A stretch of 64,000 bases of DNA, taken from Drosophila pseudoobscura. Its lineage: Eukaryota > Arthropoda > Insecta > Diptera > Drosophilidae. Both the position numbers and the translations under genes were made by a program. Below, piece by piece: positions 56,507-64,000 of the stretch (the stretch's first letter is position 1; each line of letters opens with the position of its first letter). A model generated the notes under the pieces. It was given only the letters and a program-made list of their open reading frames with translations, did not search any database and was not told the DNA's origin. The DNA lies in assembly GCF_009870125.1 (NCBI RefSeq), contig NC_046681.1:3844001-3908000 (forward strand), given 5' to 3'.

Positions 56507-57211
56507 TTAGTCTTTATATATATCTGTAATAATTGCTTGTATTTCCTCGCAATCTTTATCCTTTTTCTTCTTACCTTTCTTCTTTTTCTTATAAGAAGGA
56601 GAAGAAGAAGAATAGAAAAAAATATCAAAAATACCATAGTAAGAAGAAGAAGAAGAAGAAGAAGACTTATGCGATGGTCTCTTACACGTAAACTTTGAGA
56701 GCGAACAGGACAATGCTTCAATCTTCTTTTTGAGCTTTCTTGCTTTTTTCTTATCACAGAGTAGGGCATTCCAAACGCGACTGGCTAAACTACCGAATAT
56801 ACCCAGTCCCGAGAAGATCGCAAAAACGCTCGTCTCGAATAGTAATGTAAATATTGTGCGTTTCTTCACAGGAAACTTTTCTGTCAACTCGGTGGTGCTG
56901 TCGGCGTCTGATTCCAGCTCTGGGTTCTGCCGAACACCATAGACCTTCTCGTAGTTGTTGTAAGCCATGATTTTTTCATCCAGCTGGAGGAATGGCAGCT
57001 CGGCAGCCTCCTTGAGAGTCAGGTAGCTTTCCTTAGCCTCTAAAATGCTTGAATCTTCAAGCTCCTCCATCGACCTTTTGATCTTTTTTGTCACAACATC
57101 GTTTAGATTCGTGAGAAACTCTAAGCCCCACACTGGATCGGAGCTGGACGGGACTGGAAGTCCTTGAAAAACTAGTAGGATTACTGGTAGAACCGCCAAT
57201 AGATTCCACAT
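56507..57211 (-). CDS. Unrecognised secreted/membrane protein, copy 2, 234 aa
   Basis: Tandem paralogue of the 54,118-54,726 gene, with the same signal peptide, hydrophobic segment (TIFTLLFETSVFAIFSGLGI) and C terminus (DKDCEEIQAIITDIYKD). It differs mainly by a 32-residue insertion before the tail. That insertion contains a run of eight Ser encoded by an (AGA/TCT)n microsatellite (about 56,641-56,667), a short aromatic/hydrophobic stretch (YYGIFDIFFY), a second Ser cluster and a Lys-rich stretch. The rest shows scattered, mostly conservative substitutions (Lys-Glu, Ser-Ala, Leu-Ile). The frame is intact. The insertion may add a second membrane-associated segment or a flexible linker. Confidence 0.65.
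   Translation of the reverse strand: MWNLLAVLPVILLVFQGLPVPSSSDPVWGLEFLTNLNDVVTKKIKRSMEELEDSSILEAKESYLTLKEAAELPFLQLDEKIMAYNNYEKVYGVRQNPELESDADSTTELTEKFPVKKRTIFTLLFETSVFAIFSGLGIFGSLASRVWNALLCDKKKARKLKKKIEALSCSLSKFTCKRPSHKSSSSSSSSYYGIFDIFFYSSSSPSYKKKKKGKKKKDKDCEEIQAIITDIYKD
56641..56670. repeat. (AGA)n microsatellite inside copy 2 coding region
   Basis: Eight or nine AGA/AAG triplets on the plus strand read as poly-Ser on the coding strand. Absent from copy 1. Confidence 0.9.
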
Positions 57212-57338
57212 GGCGACGGAGATCTTTTGGGGGCTTCTTACTTGCTGGCACTCGTGAATAGAAATGATTGATGGCTGTGTCTGACAGGCATTTAATATTT
57301 AATAGAGTGTTCAAGGTCAGAGTTTAATGTTTAATTAG

Positions 57339-57425
57339 TCACGGAATATCTTTAATGAGTTGTGCAATGTTTTCAACTTGGATTTCAAATTGATTGTCCA
57401 CAGTTTTCCTTCCTGTAAGGCAAAG
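57339..57425 (-). pseudogene. 5'-truncated remnant of the 66-aa ORF, unit 2
   Basis: Only the C-terminal codons (…KTVDNQFEIQVENIAQLIKD) and the stop remain. The sequence upstream jumps straight to the INE-1 flank (GATAAGGGTTGTAATACCC), showing a deletion of about 130 bp relative to unit 1. Confidence 0.6.
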
Positions 57426-57444
57426 GTACCCAGATAAGGGTTGT

Positions 57445-57965
57445 AATACCCGATACTCAAAAGGAGTATAGAGGTGAGATGAGATTTGTGGATAGAGCAC
57501 TGTACATATATCTGCCTGTCGGTTTGTCCGTCTGTCCGTCCGTCCGTCCGTCCGTCTTGTTTGACGCCTCGGTCTCAAAGCAACGAAATGTTGTATCCAG
57601 ACACCTGTGATATCACACTGAATCAAATTTATTTCAAAATTTTTCTGCTCCCCTCTCCGAAAAATACGGAAAAAACCAAAACCATAGAATCGTGGAGAAT
57701 GACCATATCTAGCAGACCGCCGAATCTGGATCTAATCGGACTATTATTATAGCCAGAAGGAACAAATCAATTTGCAGTGGCTACGGGACGCCGTCCACTG
57801 GGTAACCTGTTTTCTGGCTTTCTCTCGCACACGCTTTGTCGTGCATTATATTAGCTCTCAGGCGCAGGGGAGCCATACTCACTGAGTGTCGGGTATAAAT
57901 GTAGAGTCGCGGCCGTAGCAGCGACTCACAACGTTCCTCCTCGTTTTGTTAGTGTTCTTGGAGTG
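57445..57965 (+). mobile_element. INE-1/DINE-like element, copy D
   Basis: Near-identical to copy C. The visible differences are T to G in ATACCC-GATACTC and one extra GTCC unit. The terminal hairpin lies at 57,904-57,927. It was duplicated together with the host unit. Confidence 0.85.
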
Positions 57966-58012
57966 CTCAAAATTCCAAAAGCGGCTGTTTTTGAGTTTGC
58001 TTTCTTTTAAGT

Positions 58013-58114
58013 TTACTTATCGAATATATACTCTGATAATGCAGAAATTTCCTTTTTTCTAAATACATAAAGTTTTTGCGGTTCCTCAAGTTCCATCTGT
58101 TCAGCTTTTTGTTT
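58013..58114 (-). pseudogene. Exon-like 33-codon open segment, unit 2
   Basis: Same acceptor-plus-terminal-exon arrangement as 55,653-55,754, still open, with one amino-acid difference. Confidence 0.3.
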
Positions 58115-58550
58115 CTGGAAAAAAAAGAAACAAACCTTTAAAACTTCAATCCTTCAATAAATACCACCAAAACACAAAGCTTTTTTTGTTCGAGGGTAGT
58201 CAATATTCAGGCATGAACAACACCTAGAGGCCAGGAAAAATGTCTCTGCCTAGATTATATGCACAATTGATTATATGGGAACTGGGTGCCATCGGAATTC
58301 GTCTGGAGGAGCAACCTTCTGTTGTTTCCACTTTCTGGTGAAGTCTTTTGAAGGGTACCTTCTGTTATTAAAATACTTTGTAAAACGCATGCACACAACC
58401 ACACTAGACTTCTCTTGTCAACTTTATTGTATAAATAACACAACATCGATACACCTTCCTAATGTACATTATAGAGCACACCTTGCAAGCCCTCCACAAC
58501 TATAAAAAAACATCGATCGCAACAGTTACATCAATCAATTAATCAGTCCA

Positions 58551-59510
58551 CCTTTCTACAACAACAAAATAATGCAGCATTAACCAATCTTACCCCGAGC
58601 ACTTCTGGTACTATTGAAGCACCTTAAAAATATAAAACAATAAATAATAATACAAATAAATAAACTCAGTGCGGTCACAGGGAAAGCATAATTTGAGTGT
58701 TTTAAAATCGATAGCGAATAGCGCTAATCGAGTTAATTTGGATAATTTTCATTTATGAGAGTTTTTGCGTTTTGCACCTGATAATATCAATAGTTTGGTC
58801 AGTTTCGCAGTTTTTTTACGTTTTAAGATTATTATTTTCTTTATTCCTCACCAACCTGTCCCTCTTGTCGATACAGCAAAAGTGGCTCTTGAACCCAACT
58901 CCGATCTCTAGTTCTCTTCCGATCTAGTTTTCGCATAGTTCTAGGTCGCAGAACTAGAACTATCGGACGATAATTCATGTCGATACTTATTCGGATACTT
59001 TCGATATTCCGTACAACATTCAAATAAATACAATTGTAGATTAACTCTAATAATCATAAGCTAGCAGCAAGATAAATACAAATGTAGGGTTATAATACTA
59101 AAACAACCTAACAGCTCGACCATCCTGACAATTAGATCGCCCTCGATCGTAAATATGTAATTAAGAGTAATTGTAATTATATGTGTGTATATATAAATTG
59201 TTAACTATTTAAGTAGGAGCCACTTTCAGACTGATTACGCCAATCTGCCCATTTCCTTAATCGGCATGCCTCTATAATACCCTTATACGGGTTGGCCTTA
59301 TTTGGAAATTTTCAATAACACATACACACTTGATCATAATAATACATAGGTACATCTACGTACACTTTAACATAACAAAAAGCAGTTGTATTCAATATTT
59401 GAAACTTAAAATTAGTTCTCAATTATACCAACAGTATTTGTTTTCAATAAAATAAACTTTATTATATTATAGGATAATGTTATAAAAGAAAAGCGATCAA
59501 TTTGTACTTC
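58551..59510. other. A/T-rich intergenic DNA right of the array
   Basis: No supported gene. Short fragments such as TATAATACCCTTATACGGG near 59.27 kb may be small repeat remnants. Confidence 0.5.
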
Positions 59511-59514
59511 AGAG

Positions 59515-60437
59515 TCAATGTCAGGCTGCTCAAAATAATAGGTACTCTTCAAATTTTGTTATGAAAAAAGTTTGTTAACTGATTATTATCATTTTTTTTG
59601 TTGCCTAAATGGGATTTAATAGTTAATATCCGATGTATCCACCTTTATTTTTTGTCACCTTTATAATTATTTTTGGCGTACTTGTAATAAGCGTCTGGCA
59701 GGTGTCTCATACCACAATTTTTGGACGCCCTCGCATAATTTTGGATTATTTGAAAATGAAAACTTAGCTAATTTTGTTTCGTAAATCTCCCCACAAGTTT
59801 TCGATTGGATTTAAGTCGGAAAATTTAGGAAGCCACTTTAAAACGTCTATTGTTTGGTCCTCAAAAAAGTTGGTCAAAAGCTTAGATGTGTGCCTTGGGT
59901 CGTTATATTACTTAAATACCCAATGGAAACTCATGTTTTCTTCAGCATGAGGTAGCATAACTGTCTGCAATCTGGGTTTGTATTGCTCAGCGTCCATTCT
60001 GTTCGTTGTCAGGAAAAATTGACCTACGCCGTACCAGGATGAGCAGCCCCATATCTTTAACTGGCACCTCCATGTTTGAGAAATTTTTTTTTTAAACATG
60101 GATCAAAATTCTTTCGTTTAGGGCTTCCTACCTTACTTTCACATTGATTCCCTAATAAATTTATTTTAGTTTCGTCGCTCCATAAAAGGCTTCTCCACTT
60201 TTTCTCTCCGGCGCATCCTGCGCAGTATTTATGATCTTTAGCAAAAGTTTGCCCCATGGCTAAATTTTTTTTACGCGTAAGTGGGACCTTTCTTTCTATT
60301 CTCCTTGGAAGGCTGGCTTGTTGTAGCCGTCTGTCGTTCGGCAATACCTTTTTGATGATGTACGGACCCCTGTATTTGTCAATGTGTTGTCAATGTTTCG
60401 CATTACATTGAAATCGCCTTCCAAGAACTCAATCAGC
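59515..60437 (-). pseudogene. Degenerate Tc1-type transposase and element end
   Basis: Minus-strand fragments in order show the Tc1-family catalytic core. There is an N-terminal remnant (NDRRLQQASLPRRIERKVPL), then WSDETKINLLGNQ with the first catalytic Asp. Next come HGGAS, WGCSSWYGVG, NRMDAEQYKP, and NDPRHTSKLL with the second Asp. Last is SDLNPIENLWGDLRNKI with the third acidic residue. Stops and frameshifts interrupt it, for example a stop just before NDPRHT. An end-like sequence lies near 59.52-59.56 kb. The right part is lost where the inverted-repeat element begins at 60,438. Non-functional. Confidence 0.85.
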
Positions 60438-61034
60438 CAGGCTCCGTTTTTCACATTCACAAAAGTTTTCCGATTTACTTTTGAAATCACATAAATTGGG
60501 GCTCTCTTTTTCCCATTCCGCAAGATTTCTTCGTTTTCAAAACGAAAACATTTTCGTTGACGAAATGAAAAGTAAACGGCTTTTTATACAACAAAACGAA
60601 CCTTAATTGCAAAAGGAAAAAAATAGATGACTTATTGATGCATTAACATAAACTTGATACCTATATCAGGGTAATTTAACTTGTGCTTTCTTTATAAATA
60701 ATTTTATTTTAACCCAACCTAAAATTTGACTCGGAAAAAATTGGCCACAGCAACAACAAATTTCGTTTTGGTGTAAGCAGCTGACGCATTCCGATTTGGT
60801 TATCGGAACGTTGGCAATAAATAAATTTTTGCGTATAACAGCACAAATGTGCTTGTAACATGCGCTCAACAGAAAATCTGGGTGAGCACAGCTGTTTCCC
60901 GCCCAATTTAATTCGGACTTCAAAATGTAACATATCGATAAAAAAAATATGTGAAAAATGGAACACCTTAAAACGAAAACGAAACGTTTTGGCTGAAAAC
61001 GTAATCCGCAAAAGTAAATGAAAAACGGAGCCTG
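60438..61034. mobile_element. Inverted-repeat transposon, copy 2 (597 bp)
   Basis: Terminal inverted repeats CAGGCTCCGTTTTTC and GAAAAACGGAGCCTG lie at both ends, and the body is homologous to copy 1 at 17,972-18,281 in the same orientation. It is longer by two internal segments: about 60,630-60,755 and a block around 60,785-60,945. It carries no transposase. It sits exactly between Tc1-derived sequence on the left and Gypsy integrase sequence on the right. Target duplication not seen. Confidence 0.8.
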
Positions 61035-61344
61035 CCTGAATATGATTTTTGTGATTCCTTTCAAAATAATTTTCACTCTTCTGCTGACAATGCTCGATTT
61101 TATCCAAAGATTTCTTTCGTACTGATTCTAACTCGCTTTGAGTTCGCTCTTGTTTATCATCTAAGTATTCTGTTAACGCGTCAATATTACAACCCCTCTG
61201 TTGGACTCCGGATAACAGAACTGAAGGCAATTCTTTCGTGGTCGAATGGACTGAGTTATTAATTGCATATTCAGCCTTTATTAAAAGTTTGCTCCAATCT
61301 TCGTGATTTATTGGCTCAGTTATTTTGGCGAGCATAGCTTTCAT
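61035..61344 (-). pseudogene. Integrase C-terminal part (Gypsy), truncated
   Basis: The frame contains integrase tail features (EDWSKLLIKAEYAINNSVHS, then TTKELPSVLLSG) and a charged linker, up to NHKNHIQ. There it meets the inverted-repeat element. A frameshift separates it from the catalytic core next to it. Confidence 0.75.
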
Positions 61345-61827
61345 GGTTCTACCTGACCATTCGCTTGGGGTGAAGCAGTTGCCACTTTCACATGTTCTAT
61401 ATTATTTTCTAACAAAAATGTACTAAATTCGAATGATGTAAAACACGTTCCTCTAACGCTAATAATTCTACGTGGACGACTATAAAATTGAAAATACTTT
61501 GAAAAAGATGTGTTGACTTCTTTAGTGCTTGTCGTATTTACAGAAAGAAATTTTACAAATTTCGTAAAGGCGTCAATGATAACTAATACATACATGCTTC
61601 TTCTTTGATATAACAGCGGGAAGTGGTCGATTATTCGCATGTGTGGGGACTGAAAACATGATACAATTTAAACAATTTCTTATAAACGAATCGATTTTAG
61701 ATCTTATATTCGGGAACCAATAATGTCTTAAGATTTCTTTCATACATTTCTCAGTTCCGAAGTGACATAAGTTTTCGTGAACTCTTCTGATTATTTGCGT
61801 TTCCATTTCAGCTGGGACATAAAACAA
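61341..61827 (-). pseudogene. Integrase zinc finger and catalytic core (Gypsy), broken
   Basis: The HHCC zinc-binding module is visible (VHENLCHFGTEKC ... NCLNC). The core has the first catalytic Asp (VIIDAFTKFVK) and the GQVE-type end with its Glu. The residue before RGTCFTS, normally the second catalytic Asp, is Val. A frameshift lies between the zinc finger and the core, and another follows GQVE. Non-functional. Confidence 0.8.
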
Positions 61828-61896
61828 CTCAACGTCACTCTCACCTATTTTATAAACAATTCTATCACTGAATGAAAATTTCTTAACAGGTCCATG

Positions 61897-62262
61897 CTAA
61901 AATTGTTCTTTTAATTTTCCTATATAGTTGTCCCTGTTTTGTGCTATCTGAAGCTGAAGATTAATGTCGTCACACTCAATCACGGAAACTATTCGGTCTT
62001 TGTTATCACTTTCCTGAATTGTCACTATTGGTTCATATTCAAAATCTTGATTAAGCGCTGAAGGATATCTACTTAAGGTGTCAACATGGGGTATATATTT
62101 TCCACTACGATGTTTTAAAGTATAATTATAATTTGCTAGTTCTATGGCCCATCTGGCGATATTTGAATGAAGACGTCCCTTTCCTAAACATAAAACTTCT
62201 GAGTTACAATCTGTTATAATTCTAAACGGGATCCCTTCTAAATAAATTCGAAATTTCCTCAA
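61897..62262 (-). pseudogene. RNase H domain fragment (Gypsy)
   Basis: The frame shows ITDCNSEVLCL, IARWAIELANYNYTLKHRSG and PHVDTLSRYP, the usual RNase H-to-linker signature of Gypsy-type pol. It begins within the domain; the upstream part is in another frame. Confidence 0.8.
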
Positions 62263-62410
62263 TTAATAGATCACAGCCAACGTTTCCAATTTGAAACTTT
62301 CGTATCTTGCCTCTACTTTTGTCGATCTCTGTGAAAAATATGCTGTTGGGTGAAACTTATTGTCATCTTATTTCTGCAAAAAAATTCCACCAAAGCCTTC
62401 ACTACTTGCA

Positions 62411-63245
62411 TCACAATGCAATTCTGTTTGGGTTTGGATTATACAGAGCTAATACTGGGAACGAAATCAGTTTTTCTCGAAGATATTCAAAAACTTGTAT
62501 GCATTTGTCTTGAAGCTCAAACTTCGTTCCAGGTTTTGTAAGTTCTTGTAATGGTTTTGCTATTTTCGAGTAAGCAGGAATGAAACGCCTAAAATAAGAG
62601 ACTAATCCTAAAACCTTTTCCATTTCATGGCGATCTTTTGGGAATGGCAGATGCTTAATGGTTGCTGTGTGTTCACAGTTTGGGCTTATTCCTTTACCAG
62701 AAATGGTATATCCCAAGAACTTAATACTTTCATAACCAAATTGACATTTACTAACCTTAATTTCCAGTCGATATTCTGCGAAAATTCTTAAAAGTCTACC
62801 TACTGTTATAAGATGTTCGTTCAACGACCTGGAACCTATAGCGATATCGCACCATATAAACTACTACATTACCTTCGCGAATTAATGATTGTAAAATGAA
62901 ATTAATAAATCCCATAAATACTGCTGGTGCATTCATAAGTCCAAAAGGCATTCTTGTGTATTCATATTGTCCGCTAGGTATGACAAATGCTGTATACTGC
63001 ACCGAACTTTCTGCTACTTTTACTTGGTGATAACTGTGTTTCAAATCTAAAAGTGTTAAAATTGTGTTCCCTTCTAATCTCTCTAAGCAGTCGTCTATTA
63101 GTGGCATTGGATATCCATCTCGAATGCAAATCTTATTAAGCTGTTTGTAGTCTACAAAAATTATTTTTTCACCTGATTTTTTTTTAAATAATACTATTGC
63201 AGAGCTGTAAGGCGATTTACTTTCTCTTATGAATCCTTTTTTCAA
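62411..63245 (-). pseudogene. Reverse transcriptase fragments (Gypsy), broken at the catalytic site
   Basis: Two overlapping frames cover RT. The upstream one (63,245-62,796) has ESKSPYSSAIVLFKKKSG, DGYPMPLIDDCLERL, TLLDLKHSYHQV and TRMPFGLMNAPAVF. The downstream one (62,824-62,411) has KVSKCQFGYESIKFLGYTIS and GLVSYFRRFIPAYSKIAKPL. The frame shift between them falls right at the YxDD active-site motif, which is destroyed. Confidence 0.85.
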
Positions 63246-63480
63246 AAGTTCATCTATTTGGGTATCTACTTCTTTTTTCTCTGATATGAAAGTCTTCTCG
63301 GAGCAGTGCGTACAGGTTCTTCTGATTTAAGTTTGAGATTCATTTCGTAGTTATGTTGAATTGCTGGAATGTTAGTTAAGTCTGAATAGTTAAGTTTTAT
63401 CAATGCCATGAACTTACTACGTTCTTTATCCGTTCGCTTTGGATCGATATTAAAGCTGTTATTTCAATACTATATACATA

Positions 63481-64000
63481 TATACGGTATATCTATGTCG
63501 GTTCTTTCTAATGATTCACTTGCCATATGCTTTTGCTTGTTATCTTTCAATAAATAGTCAATGTTATTACAATTCAATTGGTCACTAATCTTATTCTCAT
63601 AATTTTCATCCTTCAATAATCCATTATTATTGATATCTGATAACATCATCTCACTATCTTTATTTGTCAATACTACATTTTCAATTTGGTCACTGTCAAT
63701 GTTCACTTTTCAATTGAGACAATATTGCTTTGCGTCACTCGCTTTCCATTTTCAAAAACTAATTTTATTCCATAATTTTCAAGGAAAAAGTCCCTATACT
63801 TTAGCAAAACTTAAACAGAACAGAATACCCTCTTCCCTTCCCCTTGCAGTTTCGAAGTGAATCAGCGTGGCTTTCGACTTGGGTTTGTTCTGCCGCTTCC
63901 TGCCGCTCTTATCGATGCCAACTAGGAGAGAATACCAAATTCCCCGAGTATCGGAACGCCTAATTTTCAACGCCAATGTCCTCGAAACAGTTTTCGGATA
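63481..64000. other. Window end: A/T-rich DNA and possible further element sequence
   Basis: A Asn/Asp/Leu-rich minus-strand frame (63,470-63,706) may be upstream retroelement coding or spacer. A separate minus-strand frame at 63,794-63,976 (SGRKRQNKPKSKATLIHFET) is open to near the window end and more GC-rich than its surroundings. No family recognised. Confidence 0.3.

Larger units (their letters stand above)
56369..58550. repeat. Tandem segmental duplication, unit 2
   Basis: Second copy of the unit. It begins AACCGCTCGTAGAG, directly after the CAAATCATC end of unit 1, so the head-to-tail junction is seen. It ends near TTAATCAGTCCA, where similarity to unit 1 stops. Confidence 0.9.
61035..63480 (-). 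mobile_element. Ty3/Gypsy-type LTR retroelement, defective pol region
   Basis: The minus strand carries, in the Gypsy order, reverse transcriptase, RNase H, an integrase zinc finger and the integrase core. Each sits in a short frame broken by stops or frameshifts. No LTR, gag or env is recognised within the window, and the 5' part may extend past the window end. The 3' end is truncated at the inverted-repeat transposon (61,034). An old, inactive copy. Confidence 0.88.

Overview
The window is nuclear DNA of a fly, very probably Drosophila of the obscura group (D. pseudoobscura, D. miranda and relatives). I infer this from small introns with GTRAGT donors and pyrimidine-AG acceptors, two recognisable Drosophila acyl-CoA synthetase genes, opa-type CAG/CTG runs, many palindromic (CATATGTA)n tracts, and INE-1/DINE-like elements of a kind I associate with obscura-group genomes. 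The species call rests on memory, not on a search.

Layout. 1-26,500 is almost gene-free: simple repeats, one INE-1-like fragment (12.02-12.34 kb), one short inverted-repeat transposon (17.97-18.28 kb), one small spliced gene that is easy to miss (19,781-20,073, minus) and one tRNA-Gln(CTG) (22,720-22,791, minus). 26.8-32.5 kb holds bubblegum (bgm): a probable 5' UTR exon near 26.96 kb and five coding exons giving 666 codons. 33,194-33,865 (minus) encodes a secreted Nimrod-like CCxGY/EGF-repeat protein. 34-41.4 kb is mostly intergenic, with a Tc1-like remnant and an 81-bp insertion framed by a perfect 12-bp target duplication. 41,452-43,584 is the bgm paralogue double bubble (CG4500 type; two exons, 689 aa). 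Convergent to it, 43,837-45,690 (minus) is a three-exon leucine-rich-repeat membrane protein of 548 aa. 45.7-52.4 kb has no gene I can support.

52.5-58.55 kb is a tandem segmental duplication of about 2.35 kb units. It carries two copies of an unrecognised gene for a signal-peptide protein (202 and 234 aa), a possible 66-aa companion ORF (intact in one unit, 5'-truncated in the other), further exon-like pieces, and INE-1-like elements. From 59.5 kb to the end the DNA is transposon debris on the minus strand: a broken Tc1-type transposase, a second and larger copy of the 18-kb inverted-repeat transposon, and a frameshifted Ty3/Gypsy-type pol region.

Functionally, bgm and double bubble are paralogous long or very-long-chain acyl-CoA synthetases, which activate fatty acids with ATP and CoA. 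The Nimrod-like gene between them and the neighbouring LRR gene look independent. The best candidates for something undescribed are the duplicated secreted-protein locus at 54-57 kb, the 70-aa spliced membrane microprotein at 19.8 kb, the signal-peptide smORF in the bgm 3' UTR, and the small insertion at 40.55 kb. I found no CRISPR array, prophage or operon.
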